Shown here: positions 8,202-17,042 of the stretch, in pieces
Position numbering within the stretch: the first letter of the stretch is position 1
Layout of the letters: every line of letters begins with the position of its first letter
Source of the DNA: Chryseobacterium oranimense
Lineage (GTDB): Bacteria > Bacteroidota > Bacteroidia > Flavobacteriales > Weeksellaceae
Assembly (NCBI RefSeq): GCF_025244725.1
Contig: NZ_CP104203.1
Coordinates: 4,216,001 to 4,280,000, forward strand
Direction of reading: 5' to 3'
Length of the DNA stretch: 64,000 nucleotides
Made by a program: the position numbers and the translations under genes
The notes under the pieces: model-generated
Told to the model about the DNA's origin: nothing
The model's database searches: none
The model's input: only the letters and a program-made list of their open reading frames with translations

Positions 8202-9086
8202 TTATTTATCCTGATTTTCAACCGGAAGAGCTTCTCCATTGGTAATGCTGATACTTGTAGGAGTTACCAGCTGTATATTATCTGCATCCAGGCGTTGTTT
8301 GATCTTCAGATAAGCCTCACTTTTCACCTGAACCATGTTGGCTCCTACCTTCATCCAGAATTTAGCCTGGAGGTTAAAATTGCCCTGTTTTAAGTCGGTG
8401 AAAATAACTTCCGAAGTATCCAGCTTATCCACATTTTCTAAACTTTTAATGACATCCAGCATTCCTTTTTGCGCCTTGGTGATATCCTCATCCGCCGGGA
8501 TCTCAAAATTTAAAATAATTCTTCGCTGTGGTGATGCCGTAATATTGTAAAAAGGAGCATTGAAAATAACCTGATTAGGAATATAAGCTTTTTTGCCGTC
8601 ATCAGTGATAATCTTTGTCGTTAAAAAACCTATTTCCTGAACTGTTCCGGAATGATTTCCTATCGTAATATAATCGCCCACTTTAAAGGCCTTATCAATC
8701 CCGATAAGCATCCCGGAAAAAATGCTGGATACCAGATCCTTCAAAGCTACCCCTGCAATTACCCCTGCTACTCCCAAACTTCCGATAAATTTCCAAAGGA
8801 AACCGCTGAAGCCCATAATTTCAAGAGCGATGAAGGTCCCCATCAGCATGATCAGAAACCTGAATACGCTTATTAAAGTAACGAGAGAGCTCTCCTTCTG
8901 GCTTTTCGGGAAAAATTTGTGAAATAATTTTACGGCGCCTAAGCTTAAGTACTTACTGCTAATAAGGAAAAAAGAAAAGACTAAAATTCCGACGATAAGT
9001 TTCGGTGTAAGCTCGGCAAACCTCATATACCAGCTTTCCAAAACCCTGTAAATAACATCTACGTAGCTGTATCCATTGTTCTGCAT
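8202..9086 (-). CDS. mscS: Small-conductance mechanosensitive channel (MscS family)
   Basis: A 294-residue protein with three N-terminal membrane helices (about residues 25-45, 65-85 and 90-115). The third carries the glycine/alanine pore-lining pattern (GSLGVAGVIAGVALKDLVSSIFSG) and is followed by the MscS beta domain (FKVGDYITIGNHSGTVQEIGFLTTKI) and the C-terminal alpha/beta domain. It opens under membrane tension to release solutes during hypo-osmotic shock. The size is that of E. coli MscS (286 residues). It stands alone with its own terminator; no clear promoter box is seen upstream. Confidence 0.92.
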   Translation of the reverse strand: MQNNGYSYVDVIYRVLESWYMRFAELTPKLIVGILVFSFFLISSKYLSLGAVKLFHKFFPKSQKESSLVTLISVFRFLIMLMGTFIALEIMGFSGFLWKFIGSLGVAGVIAGVALKDLVSSIFSGMLIGIDKAFKVGDYITIGNHSGTVQEIGFLTTKIITDDGKKAYIPNQVIFNAPFYNITASPQRRIILNFEIPADEDITKAQKGMLDVIKSLENVDKLDTSEVIFTDLKQGNFNLQAKFWMKVGANMVQVKSEAYLKIKQRLDADNIQLVTPTSISITNGEALPVENQDK

Positions 9087-9129
9087 GAAAAAAAATTTAT
9101 TAAAGATATGTAAATTTTCAACAAAAATT

Positions 9130-9159
9130 TTGCCAGTCTCAAAAAGTCTATTAAATTTG
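9130..9159 (+). promoter_or_regulatory. Promoter of the peroxiredoxin gene (TTG-N19-TAAATTTG)
   Basis: TTG at 9130-9132 and TAAATTTG at 9152-9159 with a 19-base spacer, 22 bases before the ATG. Confidence 0.72.
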
Positions 9160-9181
9160 TAGACTAATAAAGCGGAATATT

Positions 9182-9817
9182 ATGTCAATCAAACTAGGAG
9201 ATACAGCACCGGACTTTCAGGCAGAAACGTCTTTAGGCGATATTAAGTTTCATGAATTTTTAGGTGATTCCTGGGGAATTTTATTCTCCCATCCTGCAGA
9301 TTATACACCAGTATGTACTACTGAGCTTGGATATACCTCGAAGTTGAAATCAGAATTTGATAAAAGAGGAACAAAGGTTATTGCTTTAAGTGTGGATGGA
9401 GTAGAAGACCATCAGAACTGGATTAAAGATATTAATGAAACCCAGAACACAGATGTGCAGTTTCCTATTATTGCGGATAAAGACAGACGGATTTCAGAAT
9501 TGTATGACTTTATTCACCCTAATGCTTTAGCTACAGCTACAGTACGTTCACTACTGATCATTGATCCGGATAAAAAAGTAAGATTAATCATTACTTATCC
9601 GGCTTCTACAGGAAGAAATTTTAATGAAATTCTGAGAGTTCTGGATTCTCTTCAGCTGGTTGATTCGCATAAAGTGGCTACTCCTGTCAATTGGGAAAAT
9701 GGTGAGGATGTTATTATACCTCCTGCTATTTCTACCGAAGATGCGAAAAAAATATTTCCGAAAGGGGTTACTGAAGTAAAGCCCTATCTGAGATATACGC
9801 CACAGCCTAATACGTGA
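9182..9817 (+). CDS. 1-Cys peroxiredoxin (Prx6 type)
   Basis: A 211-residue peroxiredoxin with the active-site motif HPADYTPVCTTELG; the peroxidatic Cys45 is the only cysteine in the protein, so it is a true 1-Cys enzyme that needs an external thiol for recycling. The long C-terminal arm after residue 160 (VATPVNWENGEDVIIPP) is characteristic of the Prx6 group and distinguishes it from AhpC. It reduces hydrogen peroxide and organic peroxides in the cytoplasm. It is monocistronic, with a consensus promoter and a strong bidirectional terminator. No OxyR-like site was identified. Confidence 0.93.
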   Translation: MSIKLGDTAPDFQAETSLGDIKFHEFLGDSWGILFSHPADYTPVCTTELGYTSKLKSEFDKRGTKVIALSVDGVEDHQNWIKDINETQNTDVQFPIIADKDRRISELYDFIHPNALATATVRSLLIIDPDKKVRLIITYPASTGRNFNEILRVLDSLQLVDSHKVATPVNWENGEDVIIPPAISTEDAKKIFPKGVTEVKPYLRYTPQPNT

Positions 9818-9856
9818 TTTATTTGATTTTTTATAGTTTAGTTTTAATTTGTACGA

Positions 9857-9888
9857 AAATCGCCCCGAAAAATATTTCGGGGCGATTT
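9857..9888. terminator. Bidirectional terminator, perfect 14-bp stem
   Basis: AAATCGCCCCGAAA / TTTCGGGGCGATTT with a four-base loop lies between the convergent peroxiredoxin and outer-membrane barrel genes; T-rich sequence follows on the plus strand. Confidence 0.9.
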
Positions 9889-9918
9889 CATTTTTTATTT
9901 AAGTAAAAATGTAAGTGA

Positions 9919-10509
9919 TTATTTTAAATCATTTGCTACTTCTTTAGCTTTTGAAGTAGGGAAATAAAGACTGAATCCTACGTTGAATGTAATATTAGAA
10001 TTTAAACCTTCACTACCAAATCCTGCTCTACCTCTATATTTTACTAAACCTTCCAAACCAATGTTCGGGGTAATGAAATAAGAATAACCTGGACCTGCAC
10101 CAAAGTCTAAACCAGTTGTAGAATCTCCGTTTTCAACAGATCTACCACCGATACCTACATTTCCTTCAAGGAACCATCTTCCGTGGTGAAGTAAATTATC
10201 AACACCTTTTTCCCCAGGTGATAGGAAGTAACGTCCCAAAGCACCAACTCCATAAGTAAAATCCGTTGGTGATCCGTTTGTAACTTTTTTAATACCTAAA
10301 TCTACATATCCACCTATTGCTACGTTATCATTTACAAAGTAAGCTGCTTTAGGCTGTAATGCAATATCATAACCACCACCTGTATTCAAACCGAAGTTAC
10401 TTGATAAAAGACTGGTTCCTACCATCCAGTTGCCTTTTTGAATCTGAGCGTTAGCAGTTGCTGTTAAACCTGTTGCTGCTAATATTCCTGCAAAAATTAG
10501 TTTTTTCAT
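9919..10509 (-). CDS. Outer-membrane beta-barrel protein
   Basis: A 196-residue protein with a signal peptide (cleavage near TANAQ, about residue 21) and a series of amphipathic glycine-rich beta strands (e.g. YFVNDNVAIGGYVDLGI, GPGYSYFITPNIGLEGLVKY) typical of small eight-stranded barrels of the OmpW/porin-like group. It should sit in the outer membrane. The function is unknown; members are often abundant structural or stress-related proteins. It is a single gene that shares the bidirectional terminator with the peroxiredoxin gene. Confidence 0.82.
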   Translation of the reverse strand: MKKLIFAGILAATGLTATANAQIQKGNWMVGTSLLSSNFGLNTGGGYDIALQPKAAYFVNDNVAIGGYVDLGIKKVTNGSPTDFTYGVGALGRYFLSPGEKGVDNLLHHGRWFLEGNVGIGGRSVENGDSTTGLDFGAGPGYSYFITPNIGLEGLVKYRGRAGFGSEGLNSNITFNVGFSLYFPTSKAKEVANDLK

Positions 10510-10669
10510 AATTTATTATTTTAATAATTAAATGGTACTATTTATTGGGTAGAGAAAAGACAATAAATGTGCCAGACTTCTTAATTTTAGATAAAAATTC
10601 AGAATAACTGTTAATTTTAACGTGATTGAAATGTGAATTATTTGGCCATTTTTTTGCTAATACTGCAAT

Positions 10670-11185
10670 TTAGATGCACAAAAGAATCACTGAAATAATA
10701 AGACCTGCAATTGTGAATTTTATTCCACGTTTGAAAGCTTTTGTTTTAGGATTAAACATCCAGAAGCTTGAAATGACGAAGAAAAACAAGGAAATACCGA
10801 AAAATGTATTCAGGGGTGATAAGGTTTCTTTCGACTGCGATTTATGAAGCTTTACCATTTTGTCCAGTACAAAAGGAAGCTCTTTTTTTGAATATTTTGC
10901 CTTTCCGGTAGAAGCATCATAAGTTCCCTGCTTAAAATGAAGGACACTGCCTTCCGTTTTTTCTACCTCAATACCTTTAATTTTCAGTTCTTTTCCAAGC
11001 TCTTTTTCTGAAAGGTTAACGGCGATTGTTTTATCATATTTTTTCTCTTTCTTAAGAAAATCCGTGTCCCTGTAAACAAGTAAAACTCCGCTCAATGCAT
11101 ACACAGCCATTATTCCTGCAAGAAAATACCCCAGATAGCGGTGCGTGATTCTCATGAAACTTCTTGTGTCTTTGATCTTATCCAT
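10670..11185 (-). CDS. Short PepSY-associated transmembrane protein
   Basis: A 171-residue membrane protein with the PepSY-associated first helix (RITHRYLGYFLAGIMAVYALSGVLLVYRD, residues 13-41), a periplasmic region of about 85 residues and two further helices near the C-terminus. Full PepSY-TM proteins usually have about 380-500 residues and a repeat of this unit; this is a short form. It is 82 bases downstream of a TonB-dependent siderophore receptor on the same strand. Proteins of this kind next to siderophore receptors are thought to act in reductive iron release at the inner membrane, so a joint role in iron uptake is inferred. Confidence 0.78.
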   Translation of the reverse strand: MDKIKDTRSFMRITHRYLGYFLAGIMAVYALSGVLLVYRDTDFLKKEKKYDKTIAVNLSEKELGKELKIKGIEVEKTEGSVLHFKQGTYDASTGKAKYSKKELPFVLDKMVKLHKSQSKETLSPLNTFFGISLFFFVISSFWMFNPKTKAFKRGIKFTIAGLIISVILLCI

Positions 11186-11267
11186 ATTGTATGTTTTGTT
11201 TTATAATTCAAAAAGCGGAAGCTGCAGCAATGCAGTTTCCACTTTGAGTTCTGAAATTATATTTATT

Positions 11268-13541
11268 CTATAATTTATACGTTAATGTAAAATAGTAGTT
11301 TCTTGGTGTAATTGGGTTGACTGAATAATTTTCATGCACATTATAGTTCACTACATCAAACAGGTTGCCCACCTTTCCCTGGATAGAGAATTTCTTCCAT
11401 TCGTAGCCTATGGATACATTTACAGTTGTATAATCTTTTAATTCAAATATTCTGCTTACTCCATTTCTTGAAGCTAAACTATTACTTCCTGTTTTAGTAT
11501 CATTCCATCCTGCCAGACGATTGCCGATATAATAAGCTCCAGCACCTATTTTTAGCCCTTTTGCAAATCTGGTGAATTTATAGAAGATAGATGCATTGGC
11601 AGTTGTAGCCGGAGTTCTCACAATCCTTTGCTTTTCAACATAACCAAAATCTTCGGGAGTATCAAGATATACAGAATTGTTGTAAGAGAAACCTCCTATA
11701 ATGGATAAATTTTCTGTTGGATTTCCTGTAATATCAAGCTCAACACCACGGCTTCTCATTTTTCCTGCAAAATCTTTTAAAAGCCCGTTCGGATCTATTT
11801 GTACCCCTGCGTCATTTAAAGCAACCTGATAGTAATTTTTGTATAGAATCTGGTAAACTGTAAGATTGAATGCTAAAGCATTATTCCAGAGATTTTTCTT
11901 TGCTCCGATTTCATACTGGTCAATATAAGTAGGTTTAAGAGCTTCATTTTGATTAAGTCTATTGAAACCAACATTATTGGAGAATGAGTTGGTATAAGTT
12001 GCGAATACTGATAAATTATCATTCGGCATATATACAATACCTGCTTTTGGCGATATGGCCATATCAGAAGAGCTTGAAAAAGGAACATCAGGCTGGGTGT
12101 TATCCTTAAAATTCTCTTTTCTGGTGCTTTTGTTTTCTACGTAAGACCATCTTAAACCGGCCAATACTTTAAATTCTTTAGAAATACTAATGAAATCCTG
12201 GGCATATACTCCAATTCTTTGCGTAGGAATTCTTGTACGTTCAAATTTTGCTACGTGTTCCGAAGTTGGCATTGTACCTCCTGCCCATGTAGACGGATCA
12301 TCCAGATAAACAAGTCCGTTAGGGTTTCCATTTGTACCGAATAGGAAAGAACTACCATAGACAGCTTTCTTTGGATCAGCAATGGTAGGGTCATAATAGG
12401 TATAGGAATCAGCCAATCCATAATCTGCATCTGCCCCGATTAAGACTTTATGATTTATACTTCCCGTATTGAATTCTCCATTGATATTGGCTTGTAATGA
12501 AGTATAGTTTTGTTCATTATAAGTTCTGTTCAGAGGTCTTTTCCATGCCAAACGATCACCGGCATATTCCCACTGTACCCTTTCCGTTGAGAAATAGTCT
12601 TTGGTATAATTTTGATAAGATGCTGTAGCATTTAAAGACCATTTTTCATTGAACTGGTGGATAAATGTTACATTGGTAGATAACTGCTCTACATTCTGAT
12701 ATTGCCAGTCCGTACCTAAAAAAGCATTTCTTGACAATAAATTGTTCATAGAATAGCTTTTGTCAGCATTGGTAATAGAACCAATCCCGAAATCCGGAGT
12801 GAAATTATTCTTAAGATAATCTGCCTCTACAATTAACTGTGATTTCGGACTTAAATTGAATAAAAATGAAGGATTGAAATAATATTTCTCAGACTGTACC
12901 ACATCTCTGAAGCTTTCGGCATATTCATAAGCACCGTTTACCCTGAAAGCAATGTTTTTGGATAGAGGACCGTAAATATCAACTGTCGGCTTATAAGAAT
13001 TCCAGCTTCCGCCGTTCAGTCCTATACTTCCTCCAAAATTGAATTTAGGCTTCTTGGTAATCATATTGATGATTCCACCTGCAGCTGTATTTCCGTACAG
13101 CATAGCATTGGCTCCTTTCAGTACTTCAACTCTTTCCAGTCCGCTTACTTCAGGAAAAACACCACTGTTGATTCTTGCGCCGTTTTTAAAGATATTATCA
13201 TTTCCTAAAATGAAACCACGACCTCCGAAACTGTCCTGAGAATTCCCTCTGGATGAAGTAATGTACATACCGTTTACATTCTGAAGTACATCGCTTAGCT
13301 GTTTCGCCTGTTGCTGCTCAATAATTTCATGAGTTACAATGGAAATAGCCTGAGGATTTTCCATTACTGTAAGGCTGGACTTTGTGGATAAAGTTCTTGC
13401 CTGGTTTGGATTTCCGGTCTTATGAAGATTGATGTCTTCAATCGTTTGGGTCCTGATGGTATCGGCTTCAATATCTTTCAATTGAGCACCTAAAGACAAG
13501 GTACCCAATAAAAATCCTAAAGTTACAAGCTGTTTATTCAT
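11268..13541 (-). CDS. TonB-dependent siderophore receptor
   Basis: A 757-residue outer-membrane receptor: signal peptide (about residues 1-19), plug domain (ENPQAISIVTHEIIEQQQAKQLSDVLQNVNG; RGFILGNDNIFKNG; GLERVEVLKGANAMLYGN; GGIINMITKKP) and a 22-stranded barrel ending in an aromatic terminal strand (YYFTLTYKL). The plug pattern is that of the FhuA/FpvA/ferrichrome-type siderophore receptors rather than SusC, and there is no N-terminal SusC-like carboxypeptidase domain. The TonB-box candidate lies near residues 25-35. It is followed by a PepSY membrane protein. Iron control is expected, but I could not define a Fur box with confidence. Ferric hydroxamate or similar is the likely substrate; the exact siderophore is unknown. 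Confidence 0.92.
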   Translation of the reverse strand: MNKQLVTLGFLLGTLSLGAQLKDIEADTIRTQTIEDINLHKTGNPNQARTLSTKSSLTVMENPQAISIVTHEIIEQQQAKQLSDVLQNVNGMYITSSRGNSQDSFGGRGFILGNDNIFKNGARINSGVFPEVSGLERVEVLKGANAMLYGNTAAGGIINMITKKPKFNFGGSIGLNGGSWNSYKPTVDIYGPLSKNIAFRVNGAYEYAESFRDVVQSEKYYFNPSFLFNLSPKSQLIVEADYLKNNFTPDFGIGSITNADKSYSMNNLLSRNAFLGTDWQYQNVEQLSTNVTFIHQFNEKWSLNATASYQNYTKDYFSTERVQWEYAGDRLAWKRPLNRTYNEQNYTSLQANINGEFNTGSINHKVLIGADADYGLADSYTYYDPTIADPKKAVYGSSFLFGTNGNPNGLVYLDDPSTWAGGTMPTSEHVAKFERTRIPTQRIGVYAQDFISISKEFKVLAGLRWSYVENKSTRKENFKDNTQPDVPFSSSSDMAISPKAGIVYMPNDNLSVFATYTNSFSNNVGFNRLNQNEALKPTYIDQYEIGAKKNLWNNALAFNLTVYQILYKNYYQVALNDAGVQIDPNGLLKDFAGKMRSRGVELDITGNPTENLSIIGGFSYNNSVYLDTPEDFGYVEKQRIVRTPATTANASIFYKFTRFAKGLKIGAGAYYIGNRLAGWNDTKTGSNSLASRNGVSRIFELKDYTTVNVSIGYEWKKFSIQGKVGNLFDVVNYNVHENYSVNPITPRNYYFTLTYKL

Positions 13542-13575
13542 TTTATTTTTATGTAGACTAGTTTTAAATAAGCGG

Positions 13576-13583
13576 CAAAAATA
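13576..13583 (-). promoter_or_regulatory. -7 box of the siderophore receptor gene
   Basis: TATTTTTG on the minus strand, 34 bases before the receptor ATG; no clear TTG at the -33 position. Confidence 0.45.
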
Positions 13584-13703
13584 AGAATTTTATGAAGGAC
13601 TAATTTAGAATTAATAAAAATAATAAAATGATTTTTATCATATATAATTGATGTGATGCATCTCCGATCTATTTTCAAAGCTCTCAAACTGCAGATTATT
13701 GAA

Positions 13704-13711
13704 TATATTTG
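13704..13711 (+). promoter_or_regulatory. -7 box of the Gfo/Idh/MocA gene; rules out the TTG start
   Basis: TATATTTG ends 15 bases before the ATG at 13727. The TTG at 13709, which would open a longer frame, is part of this box and therefore an unlikely start. Confidence 0.6.
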
Positions 13712-13726
13712 TTAAAAATTATACAT

Positions 13727-14782
13727 ATGCAATTGGTAAAAGCAGGACTTTGTGCCTTTGGAATGAGCGGTAAAGTATTTCACGCCCCTTTTTTGAAAGA
13801 GCATCCCGGATTTTTTATAGCAGCTATAGTAGAAAGAAGTAAAGAAGAATCAAAAGAAAAATATCCGGAAGCTACCATTTACCGTTCGGTAGAAGAGATG
13901 CTTCAGAATGCAGATATCGAGCTTGTAATCATCAATACACCTGTACAGACCCACTATGAATATGCAAAGAAGGCATTGGAAGCAGGAAAAAATGTTGTTG
14001 TTGAGAAACCATTTACGGTCAGCGTTTCAGAAGCAGAAGAATTGGTAGAGCTTGCAGAACAAAAAGGACTGTTTTTAAGTGTTTATCAAAACAGAAGATT
14101 TGACCGCGATTTTCTTCAGGTTTATAAAATGTTGAACGAGGGAAAATTAGGAGAAATAAAAGAAGCAGAGATCCGTTTCGACAGGTTTCGTACCACACCC
14201 AGCGGTAAACAGCATAAAGAAGATCCACAGCAGACCGGTTCAGGATCGCTTCACGATCTTGGAGCTCACCTTGTAGATCAGGCCGTACAGTATTTCGGAT
14301 ATCCTGAAAAGCTTTTTGCCGATGTATTTTCAATGAAAGGGGAAGAATACGCGAACGATTATTTTGAAATTCTCCTGTACTACAAAAATAACCTTAGAGT
14401 GAGACTGAAATCTTCTGTCTTCACCAAAGAAGCCCATTATGCATATGCTATTCATGGCGAGAAAGGAAGTTTTCTTCAGGAAAGAACCGATAATCAGGAA
14501 AACGAACTGGTTGCAGGAGCTATACCGGTTTATGGCAAAGAATGGACGGAGCCTTTAAAAGGAACAGACGGAATTTTAAACTTCTTAAATGAACATTTAG
14601 AAACCGAAAGAATCCTGACTTCCAGTGAAGCCGGAAACTATATGGATTACTACCAGCAGATCTATGAATATATCGTTTTCGGATATGCTTTGCCATCTCA
14701 GGGAAGAGAAGTGGTTCAGAATATGAAGATCATCGATGCATCCCTGGAAAGCTCGAAAGAAGGTAAAATAGTATATTTATAA
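13727..14782 (+). CDS. Gfo/Idh/MocA family NAD(P)-dependent oxidoreductase
   Basis: A 351-residue protein with an N-terminal Rossmann fold (LCAFGMSGKVFHAPFL, the GxxxxGxxFHxP form seen in YhhX/YvaA-like members), the family motif NVVVEKPF (about residues 95-102) and the C-terminal alpha/beta dimerisation domain with DLGAHLVDQAVQYFG, carrying the active-site histidine. Such enzymes oxidise or reduce sugars, inositols or related polyols using NAD(P); the substrate cannot be assigned. The start at 13727 was chosen because the upstream TTG lies within a promoter box and the conserved domain begins at MQLVKAGLCAFG. It is monocistronic. Confidence 0.9.
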   Translation: MQLVKAGLCAFGMSGKVFHAPFLKEHPGFFIAAIVERSKEESKEKYPEATIYRSVEEMLQNADIELVIINTPVQTHYEYAKKALEAGKNVVVEKPFTVSVSEAEELVELAEQKGLFLSVYQNRRFDRDFLQVYKMLNEGKLGEIKEAEIRFDRFRTTPSGKQHKEDPQQTGSGSLHDLGAHLVDQAVQYFGYPEKLFADVFSMKGEEYANDYFEILLYYKNNLRVRLKSSVFTKEAHYAYAIHGEKGSFLQERTDNQENELVAGAIPVYGKEWTEPLKGTDGILNFLNEHLETERILTSSEAGNYMDYYQQIYEYIVFGYALPSQGREVVQNMKIIDASLESSKEGKIVYL

Positions 14783-14793
14783 GGTAGGAGGGC

Positions 14794-14841
14794 TTGAGAG
14801 TTTGAGAGTTTGAGAGTTTGAGAGTTTGAGGGTTTGAGAAT
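14794..14841. repeat. 8-bp tandem repeat (TTGAGAGT), six units
   Basis: Four perfect TTGAGAGT units, then TTGAGGGT and TTGAGAAT. About 80 bases further, CACTCTCAAACCC is complementary to the repeat, so the region could fold as an imperfect hairpin between the two convergent genes. Confidence 0.8.
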
Positions 14842-14935
14842 GGGAGAGTTTTGGAGTATGAAATAAAGTATTCTATTCTAAAACACTTTAACGCATTAAC
14901 GCTACAACACTTCCACTCTCAAACCCTTTCACCTA

Positions 14936-16825
14936 TTATATTTCCTGAAGCTCCAGCCATCTCATCTCATATTCCTCAAGCTTTTCAGAAACAGCTTCCA
15001 GTTCGGCAGAGAGTTTGGCCACTTTTTCATAATCCGTTTCATTATTGAGCTGATCCATAATCTTAGAGCGCTGCAGTTCCAGTTCAGGCATTTCTTTTTC
15101 TATCGTTTCCAGTTCCCTTTGTTCCTTAAAGGTCATTTTTCTTTTTTTGGAAGAAGCCGGAGAAGCCTCGGGGGCAGCAATAGTTTCTTTAACGGGTTCC
15201 GGTTTGGAAGCGGTATTCTTTTCTAAAGCATCTTCACGGCTTTTTGCTTCTCTGTATTCTGAGAAATTGCCTACAAAATCTTTAATCTTTCCGTCTCCTT
15301 CAAAAGCCAGGATATGATCTACAATCCTGTCCATAAAATACCTGTCGTGCGATACAATGATCAGTGAGCCTTGAAATTGCTGAAGGAAATTTTCAAGAAC
15401 AGTCAGGGTCGGAAGGTCAAGATCATTCGTAGGCTCATCAAAAATCAGGAAATTAGGATTCTGATAAAGGATATACATCAAATGCAGTCTCCTTTTCTCC
15501 CCACCGGATAATTTTGAAATAGGAGAATACTGTGTCTGGTCGTCAAATAGGAAAAGTCTTAAAAACTGTGATGCAGAAAGGCTTTTTCCATTGGCAAGAG
15601 GATAAAACTCTGCAATTTCCTTGATGAAATCTATAACTCTTTCATCTTCTTTATACTTCAGTCCCTTTTGTGAAAAATATCCGAAAGAGATGGTTTCTCC
15701 TGTTTCAATCTCTCCTTTGTCAAATTTTTCATAACCCTGGATAATATTGAGTAATGTAGATTTTCCAGCACCGTTTTTTCCGACGATTCCTACTTTTTCC
15801 CCGCGCTGGAACTGATAGCTGAAATCTTTCAGTAGTACTTTATCTCCGAAGCTTTTATCAATGTTTTTCAGTTCAAGGATTTTATTTCCCAGGCGTTTCA
15901 TTTCAAAATCCAGTTCAAGTCCTTGTTTGCGGGTGTCGGTTTTAGCTACTTTTTCAGTTTCGTAGAAAGCATCGATCCTGCTTTTTGATTTTGTAGTACG
16001 TGCCTTAGGCTGTCTGCGCATCCATTCCAGTTCCTTTCTGTAAAGGTTATTTGCCTTGTCTATGGTGGCACTCATATTATCTTCGCGGATCATCTTATTT
16101 TCCAGGTACGTTGCATAAGATCCGTTGTGAAGGTAAAGATTCTGATCCTCCATTTCCCAGATAATATCACAGACACTGTCTAAGAAATAACGGTCGTGGG
16201 TTACCAGCAGCAAAGTGATTTTTGCTTTGGTGAGATAATTTTCAAGCCATTCTACCATTTCCACATCCAGGTGGTTGGTAGGCTCATCCATAATGAGAAG
16301 CGTATGCTTATGTTCTGCTCTGGTTTCGGTTAAAAGCTTTGCAAGGGCAACACGTTTTACCTGGCCTCCGGAAAGAGTTCCCATTTTGGCATCAAGATCT
16401 GTGATTTTAAGCTGGGAAAGAATTTGCTTCATTTCGTTCTCCAGATCCCAGGCTTTATGGGCTTCCATATCGTTCAGGGCTTTTTCAATAAAAGCATCAT
16501 CTGTTGAATGAAGGGATTTATGGTAGTTTTTAAGGGCAAGAATCGGTTCCGAATCCAAAGTCATCATGAACTCATCAATCGTTAGCTCCGGGTTGTAGTC
16601 GATCTCCTGGTCAAAAAGAACCACCTGGATATCTTTATTAATCACCACAGTACCGCTGTCTGCAATTTCTTTCCCCATTAATATTTTCAGCAGGGTGGAT
16701 TTTCCGCTTCCGTTTTTGGCAACAATAGCTATTTTGTCCCCTTCATTGATGTGAAAAGAGATGTCTTTAAACAAAACTTTGATACCGTAAGATTTAGTAA
16801 GATTTTCTGCAGAAACGTAATTCAT
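14936..16825 (-). CDS. uup: ABC-F family ATPase, Uup-like
   Basis: A 629-residue soluble protein with two ABC ATPase domains. Walker A motifs are GSGKSTLL and GAGKSTLL, signature motifs LSGGQVKR and LSGGEKRR, and Walker B regions LLIMDEPTNHLD and FLIFDEPTNDLD. The inter-domain linker (YRKELEWMRRQPKARTTKSKSRI) and the C-terminal coiled coil (residues about 555-629) are those of the Uup branch of ABC-F proteins, which act on ribosomes or in DNA-structure surveillance rather than in transport. The start MNYVSAENLTKSYG was preferred: the longer frame begins at a TTG that is part of a TATTTTTG promoter box. No membrane domain is adjacent. Confidence 0.92.
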   Translation of the reverse strand: MNYVSAENLTKSYGIKVLFKDISFHINEGDKIAIVAKNGSGKSTLLKILMGKEIADSGTVVINKDIQVVLFDQEIDYNPELTIDEFMMTLDSEPILALKNYHKSLHSTDDAFIEKALNDMEAHKAWDLENEMKQILSQLKITDLDAKMGTLSGGQVKRVALAKLLTETRAEHKHTLLIMDEPTNHLDVEMVEWLENYLTKAKITLLLVTHDRYFLDSVCDIIWEMEDQNLYLHNGSYATYLENKMIREDNMSATIDKANNLYRKELEWMRRQPKARTTKSKSRIDAFYETEKVAKTDTRKQGLELDFEMKRLGNKILELKNIDKSFGDKVLLKDFSYQFQRGEKVGIVGKNGAGKSTLLNIIQGYEKFDKGEIETGETISFGYFSQKGLKYKEDERVIDFIKEIAEFYPLANGKSLSASQFLRLFLFDDQTQYSPISKLSGGEKRRLHLMYILYQNPNFLIFDEPTNDLDLPTLTVLENFLQQFQGSLIIVSHDRYFMDRIVDHILAFEGDGKIKDFVGNFSEYREAKSREDALEKNTASKPEPVKETIAAPEASPASSKKRKMTFKEQRELETIEKEMPELELQRSKIMDQLNNETDYEKVAKLSAELEAVSEKLEEYEMRWLELQEI

Positions 16826-16864
16826 TGGAATGTAAGAGTTTGATGTTGATTTTGAATCGAGCCG

Positions 16865-16872
16865 CAAAAATA
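16865..16872 (-). promoter_or_regulatory. -7 box of the Uup gene
   Basis: TATTTTTG on the minus strand, 39 bases before the chosen ATG at 16825; the in-frame TTG of the longer open frame lies inside it. Confidence 0.5.
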
Positions 16873-16992
16873 CGAAAATGTTACTAGAAAAGTTTTACAG
16901 ATTCCTGCTCTTTATTGATCCCAAATTCAGGCTAAGGTCAGATTTTAAAATTATTTAATAGGTGCACTCACAATTTCCGGAAAGACATTTAG

Positions 16993-17000
16993 TAAATTTG
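16993..17000 (+). promoter_or_regulatory. -7 box of the 5'-nucleotidase gene
   Basis: TAAATTTG, 42 bases before the ATG at 17043. Confidence 0.5.
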
Positions 17001-17042
17001 AAAGAGCTTAATGCTTAAAATAATATCAAATCAGATTTAATA

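Noticed and set aside
13610..13665. Fur box upstream of the siderophore receptor
   Set aside because: The region is A/T-rich with several partial matches but no clear 19-base inverted repeat, so no site could be called.
13709..13726. TTG start extending the Gfo/Idh/MocA protein by six residues
   Set aside because: The TTG is part of a TATATTTG promoter box; homologues begin near the downstream ATG.
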